Below are positions 1 to 8,394 of a stretch of 64,000 nt of DNA, piece by piece. The DNA is from Alistipes senegalensis. GTDB taxonomy: Bacteria > Bacteroidota > Bacteroidia > Bacteroidales > Rikenellaceae. Position 1 is the stretch's first letter, and each line of letters begins with the position of its first letter. The notes under the pieces are model-generated. The model was not told where the DNA came from, ran no database searches, and saw only the letters and a program-made list of their open reading frames with translations. The stretch is taken from assembly GCA_023664045.1 (NCBI GenBank), contig JAMPGH010000001.1:1427580-1491579 (forward strand), written 5' to 3'. Position numbers and translations under genes: made by a program.

Positions 1-2
1 CC

Positions 3-137
3 GGCGTCGAGGCCGCCTCGCGCGCCGGCATGCGCTCGGTGGGCGTCGGCGGGAGCCCGCTTCTCGACAAGGCTACCATGCAGCTCCCTTCTTTCGAGGG
101 CTTCACATTCACTCAACTTCGCAACCAAATCGACTGA
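3..137 (+). CDS. pgmB: Beta-phosphoglucomutase, C-terminal end (partial)
   Basis: Only the last 44 residues and the stop are in the window; the gene enters from the left edge. The stretch GVEAASRAGMRSVGVG matches the region after HAD motif IV (normally preceded by E-D-x-x-A) in beta-phosphoglucomutases. That enzyme turns beta-glucose-1-phosphate into glucose-6-phosphate in the cytoplasm. The next gene starts 7 bp later and encodes a GH65 phosphorylase-type enzyme, the usual operon partner, which supports this HAD subtype over a generic phosphatase. Identity rests on a short tail plus context. Confidence 0.75.
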   Translation, partial: GVEAASRAGMRSVGVGGSPLLDKATMQLPSFEGFTFTQLRNQID

Positions 138-144
138 TCTATAT

Positions 145-2418
145 ATGAACCAGTTCATCAAAACCGATCCCTGGATGCTCGTCGAGGAGCGTTTCGATCC
201 CGCGCGGGTCAAGTCGTCCGAGTCGTTGTTCGCTTTGGGCAACGGCGTCATGGGCGGCCGCGCCAACTTCGAGGAGCGTTACTCCGGCGAGTCGCTGCAG
301 GGCAACTACATCGGCGCGATCTATTATCCCGACAAGACGCGCGTGGGGTGGTGGAAGAACGGCTACCCCGAGTATTTCGCCAAAGTTCTCAACTCCGCTT
401 TCTGGATCGGCATCGACGTCGCCGTCGCCGGCGAGTCCCTCGATCTGGCTACGACGGAGGTCGAGGCCTTCTACCGCGAGATGGACATGCGGCGCTCGGT
501 GCTCACGCGCCGCATGACCGTGCGCATGCAGAGCGGTGCGCGCATCGAGGTCGAGGCCGTGCGCTTCCTCTCTTTGGAGCGCCGCGAGTTGGGCGTCATC
601 AGGTATGCCGTCCGGCCGTTGGACCGGGCCGCCGAAATCGCCTTCTCGCCTTACATCGACGCCGACGTCCGCAACACCGACGCCAATTACGACGAGAAGT
701 TCTGGGAGCATGTTTCCACCGACGGCGACGCCGTGCAGAGCCGTACCAAGAAGAGCGGCTTCGACGTCGCATGGGCTCAGCGCGTCGTGCTCGACGGCGC
801 CGAGTTCCGGTGCGAAACCGAGCCCGAAAAGGTGCGCCACACCGCCTGCGTGCGCCGCGAGGCAGGGGAGTGGGCCACCCTTTATAAGTATGCCGGCATC
901 TGTTCTTCGCTCAACCACCGGCCCGAGGAGTTGATCTCCGTCGCCCGGGCCGTCGCTGCCGACGGCGCCGCCGCAGGCTTCGATGCCTTGTTGAAGGAGC
1001 AGGAGGCTGCGTGGGCCGCCCGGTGGCACAGTTGCGACATCGAGGTCGGGGGCGACGACGCGGCCCAGCAGGGCATCCGCTTCTGCATCTTCATGTTGTT
1101 GCAGACCTATACGGGCGTCGATACGCGCCTGAACATCGGTCCCAAAGGCTTCACGGGCGAGAAGTACGGCGGCGTAACCTACTGGGACACCGAGGCTTAC
1201 TGTCTGCCTTTCTATATGGCTACCGCCGGGCAGGAGGTCGCCCGCGAGTTGTTGGTCTACCGCTACAACCAGCTCGACAAGGCGATCGAGAACGCCGCCA
1301 AGTTGGGCTTCCGCGGCGGCGCGGCGCTCTATCCGATGGTTACGATCAACGGCGAGGAGTGCCACAACGAGTGGGAAATCACCTTCGAGGAGATCCACCG
1401 CAACGGCGCCATCGCCTACGCCATCTTCAACTATGTCCGCTATACGGGCGATGCGTCGTACCTCGCCGAGGGCGGCGCCGAGGTGCTTTTGTCCATCGCC
1501 CGCTTCTGGGCCCAGCGCATCACGTGGTCCGAGGCGCGCCGCAAGTACGTCATGCTCGGCGTTACGGGCCCCAACGAGTACGAGAACAACGTCAACAACA
1601 ACTGGTATACCTCCTATATCGCCTGCTGGTCGATGCGCTACGCCGCCGAGGCCGTGAAGTGGGTGCGCGAAAACCGCCCCGAGGCCTATGCCGGGATCTG
1701 CGCCAAGCGGTCGTTCGACGAGGCCGCCGAGACCGCCCGGTGGGCCGAGATCGACCGCAACATGTACTTCGGCGAGGACCGCGACTTGGGCATCTTCCTC
1801 CAGCAGGACGGTTACCTCGACAAGGAGCAGGTGCTCGTCCGGGACCTCGATCCCGCCGAGCGGCCCATCAACCAGAAGTGGTCGTGGGACCGCATCCTGC
1901 GTTCGTGCTTCATCAAGCAGGCCGACGTCTTGCAGGGCCTCTACCTCTTTCAGGAGGATTTCGACGAGGCGACCTTGCGGCGCAACTTCGACTTCTACGA
2001 GGCCCGCACCGTCCATGAATCCTCTCTCTCGCCTTGCGTCCACGCCATTCTGGCCGCCAAGCTGGGCCTCATGGACAAGGCTTACGAAATGTACCTGCGG
2101 ACTTCGCGTCTCGATCTCGACGACTACAACCGCGAGGTCGAGGAGGGGTGCCATGTTACCTCGATGGCCGGGTCGTGGCTCTCGGTGGTCGAGGGCTTCG
2201 GGGGCATGCGCATGGCCGACGGCACCTTGTCGTTCCGGCCCCACCTGCCCGCGGCGTGGAAGTCGCTCTCGTTCCGCATCGACTACCGGGGCCGCATCCT
2301 CTCGGTGCGCATCGCCCACGACCGGGTCGACATTTCATGCGAAGGAAAACCCGTCGAGATCCTCCTCGCCGGCGAGCGGCTGCTCGTCGAGGGGACGCTC
2401 TCGCGCAATCTGCAATAG
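145..2418 (+). CDS. GH65 glycoside phosphorylase, probable maltose phosphorylase
   Basis: 757 residues, the usual GH65 length, with no signal peptide, so cytoplasmic. The N-terminal beta-sandwich begins with a region containing SLFALGNGVMGGRANFEE. The (alpha/alpha)6 core carries GVTGPNEYENNVNNNWYT, in which Glu478 aligns with the GH65 general acid. Maltose phosphorylases split maltose with phosphate into glucose and beta-glucose-1-phosphate. The beta-PGM gene directly upstream would use that product, and the starch-uptake genes directly downstream would supply maltose. Kojibiose, trehalose or nigerose phosphorylase, or a GH65 hydrolase, cannot be excluded by eye. Context favours maltose. Confidence 0.82.
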   Translation: MNQFIKTDPWMLVEERFDPARVKSSESLFALGNGVMGGRANFEERYSGESLQGNYIGAIYYPDKTRVGWWKNGYPEYFAKVLNSAFWIGIDVAVAGESLDLATTEVEAFYREMDMRRSVLTRRMTVRMQSGARIEVEAVRFLSLERRELGVIRYAVRPLDRAAEIAFSPYIDADVRNTDANYDEKFWEHVSTDGDAVQSRTKKSGFDVAWAQRVVLDGAEFRCETEPEKVRHTACVRREAGEWATLYKYAGICSSLNHRPEELISVARAVAADGAAAGFDALLKEQEAAWAARWHSCDIEVGGDDAAQQGIRFCIFMLLQTYTGVDTRLNIGPKGFTGEKYGGVTYWDTEAYCLPFYMATAGQEVARELLVYRYNQLDKAIENAAKLGFRGGAALYPMVTINGEECHNEWEITFEEIHRNGAIAYAIFNYVRYTGDASYLAEGGAEVLLSIARFWAQRITWSEARRKYVMLGVTGPNEYENNVNNNWYTSYIACWSMRYAAEAVKWVRENRPEAYAGICAKRSFDEAAETARWAEIDRNMYFGEDRDLGIFLQQDGYLDKEQVLVRDLDPAERPINQKWSWDRILRSCFIKQADVLQGLYLFQEDFDEATLRRNFDFYEARTVHESSLSPCVHAILAAKLGLMDKAYEMYLRTSRLDLDDYNREVEEGCHVTSMAGSWLSVVEGFGGMRMADGTLSFRPHLPAAWKSLSFRIDYRGRILSVRIAHDRVDISCEGKPVEILLAGERLLVEGTLSRNLQ

Positions 2419-2460
2419 AAAACCAGACAACCTAATTATTAACCAACACAAAACGGCTTT

Positions 2461-5400
2461 ATGAGAAAAATCTTAGCTATGTGTTTGGGTGTTATGCTCT
2501 TATGCACGATCACCCCCCCCCTCGCGACGGCACAGAACCGCGGTCTCGAGGTCAAAGGCGTCGTCGTAGACGCTTCCGGTACGCCCGTTATCGGAGCCAC
2601 CGTGGTGGAACTGGGAACCACCAACGGTACGTCGACCGACCTCAACGGACAGTACGTCCTGTCCGTCAAGGACGGTAATTCCACCGTCCAGATCAGCTAC
2701 ATCGGTTTCAAGGACCTGCAGCGTGCAGCTTCCTCGGCCGATCTGGCGCGCGTCGTGCTCGAAGAAGACCTCATGTCGCTGGACGAAGTCGTCGTCATCG
2801 GTTACGGCGCTGTCAAGAAGAACGACATGACCGGTTCGGTCGTCGCCGTCAAGGCCGAGGATATCAACCGCGGCGCCTTGACTTCGCCTCAGGAGCTGCT
2901 GCGCGGTAAGGTTCCGGGCGTCAACATCGTCTCGGGCAACGGCGCTCCGGGTGCCGGCGCCGAGATCCGCATCCGCGGCGGCGCTTCGCTCTCGGCCAGC
3001 AACGCTCCGCTGATCGTCATCGACGGCGTTCCCGTTGCGGGCGATGCGGGCCCCGGCATGTCGAACGGTCTGGCGATGGTCAACCCCAACGACATCGCTT
3101 CGTTCACCGTCCTGAAGGATGCTTCGGCCACGGCCATCTACGGTTCGCGCGCTTCGAACGGCGTCATTCTCATCACCACCAAGAAAGGCGAGGGCGGCAA
3201 ACCCCGCGTGTCGTACAACGGCAGCGTCTCCGTCAAGCACAACTACAAGACGATGGAGATGATGAACGCCTCGCAGTTCAAGGATTATATCCTCGCCACC
3301 AATCCCGATCTGGCCGAGAAGTCCGAAACGCTCTTCGGCACGGCCGATACCGACTGGCAGGATCTGATCTACAAGATCGGCGTCGCCACCGACCACAACA
3401 TCTCGATCTACGGTTCGGCTCTCGAGAACAAGCTGCCGTATCGCGCTTCGGTAGGTTATACCTACGACGGCGGTACGATCGAGACTTCCGACAACCAGCG
3501 CGTAACGCTCGACATCAACCTCGCGCCCAAGTTCTTCAAGGACCATCTTTCGGTCAGCCTCAACGCCAAAGGCATCTACAACCGCGCCAACTATGCCGAC
3601 GACGGTGCCATCGGCGCCGCGGTCTATTTCGATCCTACGCAGGATCCCTACCACCGTACCGGGGAGGGCGCCGTCGACTACGCCACCAACAACGGTTACT
3701 TCAACTGGGAGAGCAATCTGGCCGACACGAGCCCCCTGTCGCTGCTCTACGACAAATGGGACGGCAACCACTCCTATCGCGCACTGGGCAACCTGCAGTT
3801 CGATTATAAGGTCCACGGCCTCGAGGAGCTGAGTTTCAACCTCAACCTCGGCCTCGACATCACCTCGACCGAGGGCGACAAGGGCAACCTGCCCGGTTCG
3901 ATCATGGCCAACCGCGACGGCGATTCCGCCTACAAGACGCGCGGCCGTTACGAGGAGTACAAGAACCTCCACCGCAACCAGTTGCTCGAGTTCTACGCCT
4001 CCTACGCCAAAGAGTGGGGCATCCACAACTTCAGCGCGATGGCCGGTTATTCGTGGGCCAAGAACTTCTCGTCGACCGATTCGTGGAACTACGGCCGCGT
4101 CGTCTCTTCGGACGAGTCGCGTCCGTGGGAGTCGAGCCTCATCAACATGACCCATTCGGCTTATCAGGACGTGCTGGTTTCGTTCTACGGCCGTCTGAAC
4201 TACTCGATCGATTCGCGTTACCTGCTCACGTTCACCATGCGTGCCGACGGTTCGTCGCGCTTCGTGGGCGACAACCGCTGGGGTTACTTCCCCTCGGCCG
4301 CCGCCGCATGGAACATCGCTCAGGAGAGCTTCCTCAGGGATTCCCGCGTCGTCTCGGCCCTCAAGCTCCGTCTGGGTTGGGGCGTTACGGGCCAGCAGGA
4401 CTTCGACGAGCGCTATGCCGCCAAGTCCTATGCCGAGATCTCGAAGGATCCCGCCACGACCTACCCGCTCGGCGGCAACCAGTGGTACTTCCCCCTCAAG
4501 CCGCAGGCCTATAACGAGAGCCTGAAGTGGGAGGAGACCACCACCTACAACGTCGGTCTCGACTTCGGCTTCCTCAACGGCCGCATCAACGGTTCGGTCG
4601 ACGCCTACTACCGCAAGACCGACGACCTGCTCTCCTACGTCGCCGTACCGCTGGGCGGCAACTTCTCCAACTACGTCTACCAGAACATCGGTTCGATGAA
4701 GAACAAGGGCGTCGAGGTCTCGTTGAACTTCACCCCCGTGCAGACGAAGGACTGGAATCTGCAGATCGGTCTGAACGGTACGTTCCAGAAGACCGAGATC
4801 ACGGCCCTGCCGTCGGATGCGATCGACGTGGGCGGTGCCGGCGGCGGTACGGGCAACACGGCCCAGCGCCACATGGTCGGCTATACGCCCTATACCTTCT
4901 ACCTCTGGCAGCAGGCCTACGATGCCGACGGCAACGCCATCGAGAACGGCATCGTCGACCGCGACGGCGACGGACAGATCACCAACGCCGACCGTTACAT
5001 GACCAACAAGAGCCCCAATCCCGACTTCTACTACGGCGTCAACCTCAAGCTGACCTACAAGAACTGGGACTTCGGCTTCAACGGCCACGGTACCGTGGGC
5101 AACTACATGTTCAACGACGTCATGCGCCGTTCGGCCACTTCGTACTACCGCGACCTGATCGGCAAGGGCTACCTCACCAACACGCAGCCCGTGGCTTCGC
5201 GTTACGGCTTCACGTCGAGCCCTTCGACCGCACAGTGCCTTTCGGACCTCTTCCTCGAGGAGGCCTCTTTCTTCCGCATGGACGACATCAACCTGGGTTA
5301 TACGTTCCATAACGTCTCCAAGTCGGGTCTCTCGATCCGTCTGGCCGCCGGCGTGCAGAACGTCTTCGTCATCACGAATTACAGCGGGCTCGATCCCGAG

Positions 5401-5481
5401 GTTTCGGTTGCCGGAGGTATCGACGGCAACGTCTATCCGCGTCCGCGCATCTACAGCCTGCGTCTGGGCATCAACTTTTAA
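2461..5481 (+). CDS. susC: SusC-like TonB-dependent outer-membrane transporter
   Basis: 1006 residues. A signal peptide (about 1-24, ending LATAQ) is followed by a carboxypeptidase-like regulatory domain (about 30-105, with GVVVDASGTPVIGATV). A plug domain begins near EVVVIGYGAVKKNDMTGSV, and a 22-strand barrel ends in the aromatic SLRLGINF typical of outer-membrane proteins. SusC proteins import oligosaccharides across the outer membrane with a SusD lid. susD starts 18 bp downstream, and SusE/F-like and amylase genes follow, so maltodextrin is the likely cargo. The gap to the GH65 gene is only 42 bp, consistent with one operon. A run of nine C lies inside the signal-peptide codons. Confidence 0.93.
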   Translation: MRKILAMCLGVMLLCTITPPLATAQNRGLEVKGVVVDASGTPVIGATVVELGTTNGTSTDLNGQYVLSVKDGNSTVQISYIGFKDLQRAASSADLARVVLEEDLMSLDEVVVIGYGAVKKNDMTGSVVAVKAEDINRGALTSPQELLRGKVPGVNIVSGNGAPGAGAEIRIRGGASLSASNAPLIVIDGVPVAGDAGPGMSNGLAMVNPNDIASFTVLKDASATAIYGSRASNGVILITTKKGEGGKPRVSYNGSVSVKHNYKTMEMMNASQFKDYILATNPDLAEKSETLFGTADTDWQDLIYKIGVATDHNISIYGSALENKLPYRASVGYTYDGGTIETSDNQRVTLDINLAPKFFKDHLSVSLNAKGIYNRANYADDGAIGAAVYFDPTQDPYHRTGEGAVDYATNNGYFNWESNLADTSPLSLLYDKWDGNHSYRALGNLQFDYKVHGLEELSFNLNLGLDITSTEGDKGNLPGSIMANRDGDSAYKTRGRYEEYKNLHRNQLLEFYASYAKEWGIHNFSAMAGYSWAKNFSSTDSWNYGRVVSSDESRPWESSLINMTHSAYQDVLVSFYGRLNYSIDSRYLLTFTMRADGSSRFVGDNRWGYFPSAAAAWNIAQESFLRDSRVVSALKLRLGWGVTGQQDFDERYAAKSYAEISKDPATTYPLGGNQWYFPLKPQAYNESLKWEETTTYNVGLDFGFLNGRINGSVDAYYRKTDDLLSYVAVPLGGNFSNYVYQNIGSMKNKGVEVSLNFTPVQTKDWNLQIGLNGTFQKTEITALPSDAIDVGGAGGGTGNTAQRHMVGYTPYTFYLWQQAYDADGNAIENGIVDRDGDGQITNADRYMTNKSPNPDFYYGVNLKLTYKNWDFGFNGHGTVGNYMFNDVMRRSATSYYRDLIGKGYLTNTQPVASRYGFTSSPSTAQCLSDLFLEEASFFRMDDINLGYTFHNVSKSGLSIRLAAGVQNVFVITNYSGLDPEVSVAGGIDGNVYPRPRIYSLRLGINF
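2513..2521 (+). repeat. Nine-C homopolymer in the susC signal-peptide codons
   Basis: Nine consecutive C bases encode part of Thr18-Pro19-Pro20-Leu21 of the SusC-like protein. It is the longest C run noticed in the window. Slippage by one base would frameshift the transporter close to its start. Whether it varies in nature cannot be told from one sequence, and such runs are also prone to sequencing error. Confidence 0.9.
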
Positions 5482-5499
5482 TCCGAGGAGTTCACAACT

Positions 5500-7119
5500 A
5501 TGAAAAAGCATATTTTATTCGCAGCCTGCGCGGCTCTGACGTTCGTCTCCTGCATCGGAGATCTCGATCAGAACCCGCTTTCGGATACCTCCATTCCCAA
5601 CAGCGAGATCTATTCCAACGAAACCTACCGCATGGGACAGCTGGCCAAGATCTACGGCGGCTTCACGCTCGTCGGCCAGTCCGGTGCGGGTACGGCCGAC
5701 ATCTCGGTCGGCGATGCCGGCGCTTCGGAGTTCCTGCGTGCCTGGTGGTCCATCCAGACCCTCTCGACCGACGAGGCCAAGTGCGTCTGGGGCGACGGCT
5801 GGGTCAAGGAGATCTGCACCGACACGTGGACCTCGACCAAGAACGACGCCATCTACGCTACCTATACGCGTGCCATGATGATGATCTCCTATGCCAACGA
5901 GTTCCTGCGCAACACCGATGACGGCAATTCCGAGATCGCCGTCGAGCGGGCCGAGGTGCGGTTCCTGCGCGCCTACGCCTACTGGATTCTGCTCGATTGC
6001 TTCGGCAACCCGCCTTTCGTGCTCGAAACCGACGTCGTGGGTGCCGACAAACCCAAGCAGACCGACGCTGCGTCGCTCTTCGCTTGGCTGAAAGGCGAGC
6101 TGGAGGAGCTCACCGGCGAGGCTTCGCACCTCAAGGCGCCCCATACGCAGAGCTACCCGCGCATTGACAAGGGTGCCGCCTACGGCTTGCTGGCCCGCCT
6201 CTGCCTCAACCACAAAACCTATCTGGGCGAGGAGAACAACGAGTATTATACCGCCGCCATGAACGCCGCGAAGGAGGTGATCGCCGCTTACGAGCTCGCC
6301 GAGCACTACGAGGCGCTTTTCATGGGCGATAACGGCGAGAATCCCGACGCTTTGAAGGAGATCGTCTACGCCTCGTGCTACGACGCTACCCGCACGCAGT
6401 CTTACGGCGGTGCCACCTACCTCATCGCCGCTTCTCAGGGCAACCTCAAGGAGGGCGACAACTTGCGGCTCGGTACTTCCGAGGCGTGGGCCGGTCTGGT
6501 TACTTCCACGGAGTTCGCCGCCAAACTCATCGGACAGGGCAATGCCGATGCTGCCGAGACGGGCAAAGAGCCCGATTTCGCCGCCATCGACAAGCGCGCC
6601 CTCGTCTCGCTGCGCTTCTCCGACGACAAGACTTTGAACGGCTCCGACTTCACCGCCGGCTGGCACGTCTGGAAGTTCAACAACAACCGCTTCCTCGATC
6701 CCGAGACCGATTATTCCACGAAGGAGCTCTTCGTCTCGATCGACTTCCCCATGATCCGCGTCGCCGAGATGTACCTCGCCTATGCCGAGGCGAAAGCCCG
6801 CATCGACGGAGGCTCGACTTCCGACGCCACGGCCGTCGGTTACGTCGCCGCACTGCAGAAGCGCGCCGGCACCACCGAGGTTTCGGGTTCGGTTTCGCTC
6901 GAGGAGATCTTCAACGAGACTACGCGCGAGCTCTTCTGGGAGGGTTTCCGCCGCACGGTGCTCATCCGCTTCGACCGCTTCACGTCGGGTTCCTACCTCT
7001 GGCCTCTCAAGGGCGGCGTGATCTCCGGTCAGGCCGTCTCCGGGCACCTCAAGCTCTTCCCGCTGCCTTCCGACGACCTGCAGGTCAACGAGAACCTGAC
7101 CCAGAATCCCGGTTATTAG
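5500..7119 (+). CDS. susD: SusD-like starch-binding outer-membrane lipoprotein
   Basis: 539 residues. The lipoprotein signal has FVSC at its end, with Cys17 as the likely lipidated residue. The mature start IGDLDQNPLSD is typical of SusD/RagB proteins, which begin with a Cys followed by an acidic D-x-x-P segment. TPR-like helices follow, including VERAEVRFLRAYAYWILLD, a hallmark of the family. SusD sits as a lid on SusC at the cell surface and binds glucan. The gene lies 18 bp after susC and 25 bp before the SusE-like gene. Confidence 0.93.
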   Translation: MKKHILFAACAALTFVSCIGDLDQNPLSDTSIPNSEIYSNETYRMGQLAKIYGGFTLVGQSGAGTADISVGDAGASEFLRAWWSIQTLSTDEAKCVWGDGWVKEICTDTWTSTKNDAIYATYTRAMMMISYANEFLRNTDDGNSEIAVERAEVRFLRAYAYWILLDCFGNPPFVLETDVVGADKPKQTDAASLFAWLKGELEELTGEASHLKAPHTQSYPRIDKGAAYGLLARLCLNHKTYLGEENNEYYTAAMNAAKEVIAAYELAEHYEALFMGDNGENPDALKEIVYASCYDATRTQSYGGATYLIAASQGNLKEGDNLRLGTSEAWAGLVTSTEFAAKLIGQGNADAAETGKEPDFAAIDKRALVSLRFSDDKTLNGSDFTAGWHVWKFNNNRFLDPETDYSTKELFVSIDFPMIRVAEMYLAYAEAKARIDGGSTSDATAVGYVAALQKRAGTTEVSGSVSLEEIFNETTRELFWEGFRRTVLIRFDRFTSGSYLWPLKGGVISGQAVSGHLKLFPLPSDDLQVNENLTQNPGY

Positions 7120-7144
7120 TGTTCAATTCCAAATATCGCATACG

Positions 7145-8326
7145 ATGAAATTTCTGAAATATATCGCCATCGCCGCCGCGGCTCTGGCATCGCTGGCTTG
7201 CCAGGAGGTCGACAAGACCTGCGCCTTGCCGGCCGACCAGGTCTCGGCGCCCGTGCTCGACGGACATTCCGACATCGTCGTCGATGCCGACAACCTCTCT
7301 TCCGAGGTAACGTTCACTTGGAGCGCCGTCGACTACGGCTACCACGCCGCCGTCTCCTACGCCCTCTACTGCGTCTACGGGGAGTCCGATCCTTACCAGA
7401 TCGGCGAGTCCTACTCCACGTCGTATACCCTCACCAAAGAGTCTCTGAACAACGCGTTGGTCAACGACAAGGGCCTCGCCGTGCCGGCCGAGGCTACTTC
7501 TACGGTCTTCTTGTACGTCGTCTCGTCGATCTCCACCGATCCCGAGAGCGATTATGTCAAGCAGTCCAACGTCATCGCCTTCGACATCACCACCATGAAG
7601 TCCACGTCGGCTCCGTGGGTGCGCCGTCCGCTCTGGATCCGCGGCAACTTCACGGGTTGGAACGATCAGGACGGTCCGATCCTCTGGGAGAACGGCGAGA
7701 ACAGCGACGTCTACGAAGGTCTGGTCTTCCTCGGCAAGGCCGCCGGCACGTCCAATTACATCGACGACGATCTTTGCCACTTCAAGTTCTGCCCCTCGAA
7801 TCCCGGTTGGGACGGCAACTTGGGCGGCGATCCCACGGCCATGACTACCGAGGGCGACCCCGCGCACATCACGGCCGAGGAGGGACTCTATTGGCTTTCG
7901 GTTACGCTCTCCGCCGACCATTCGACCGGCAGCGTGAAGATGACTCCGGTTTCGGCTATCAGCGTCGTCGGCGCATACAACGGCTGGGGCGATGACGACG
8001 TCGAAATGACGTTCGCCGGCATGCCTGCCGACCAAGCGGCCGAGACCTATGCCGCCGAATACTATGCCGCCATGATCGCTCAGACGTGGGAGTGCACGAT
8101 CCCCGGATTCACGGGCGGCGAGTTCAAGTTCCGTTTGAACCACGCTTGGGCCGACAGCTGGGGCGGCGACGACCTCGACCACATCGACTACAACGGCGCC
8201 AATTGCTCCACCGATCTCACGGGCAACGTGCGTTTCACGATCGACTTCCACGGCGATGTCGCCGCGCTGGCCGAGGATGCTGCCAATCCCTCGCCCGTTT
8301 CGGCTACCGTCGCGAAGGTAGAATAG
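7145..8326 (+). CDS. susE: SusE-like surface glucan-binding lipoprotein
   Basis: 393 residues with a lipoprotein signal ending LASLAC (Cys19). An Ig-like SusE domain (about 20-150, containing VTFTWSAVDYGYHAAVSYALYC) is followed by two starch-binding modules. One opens with LWIRGNFTGWND and holds FKFCPSNPGWDGNLGG; the other opens with ISVVGAYNGWGDD and holds FKFRLNHAWADSWGGDD. The aromatic W and F-K-F features match SusE/SusF carbohydrate-binding modules. It would hold starch at the surface near SusCD. A hairpin follows the stop codon. Confidence 0.85.
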   Translation: MKFLKYIAIAAAALASLACQEVDKTCALPADQVSAPVLDGHSDIVVDADNLSSEVTFTWSAVDYGYHAAVSYALYCVYGESDPYQIGESYSTSYTLTKESLNNALVNDKGLAVPAEATSTVFLYVVSSISTDPESDYVKQSNVIAFDITTMKSTSAPWVRRPLWIRGNFTGWNDQDGPILWENGENSDVYEGLVFLGKAAGTSNYIDDDLCHFKFCPSNPGWDGNLGGDPTAMTTEGDPAHITAEEGLYWLSVTLSADHSTGSVKMTPVSAISVVGAYNGWGDDDVEMTFAGMPADQAAETYAAEYYAAMIAQTWECTIPGFTGGEFKFRLNHAWADSWGGDDLDHIDYNGANCSTDLTGNVRFTIDFHGDVAALAEDAANPSPVSATVAKVE

Positions 8327-8339
8327 ATGTTTCAGCAGA

Positions 8340-8365
8340 TCCGGGGCGGCTCCGGTCGCCCCGGA
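8340..8365 (+). terminator. GC-rich hairpin between susE and susF-like genes
   Basis: A perfect 9-bp stem, TCCGGGGCG paired with CGCCCCGGA around an 8-nt loop, lies directly after the susE stop. It has no U-tract, so it is more likely a transcript-stabilising or partly attenuating hairpin than a full terminator. A similar hairpin follows the next gene. Confidence 0.5.
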
Positions 8366-8394
8366 CCTCAAAACCTTAAAACACCGAAAATATC

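Noticed and set aside
2500-5511. Antisense open frame of about 1000 codons over susC
   Set aside because: No domain, signal or start context; a GC-rich codon shadow of susC. Similar shadows over parC, ftsK, gyrA and ligA were rejected for the same reason.
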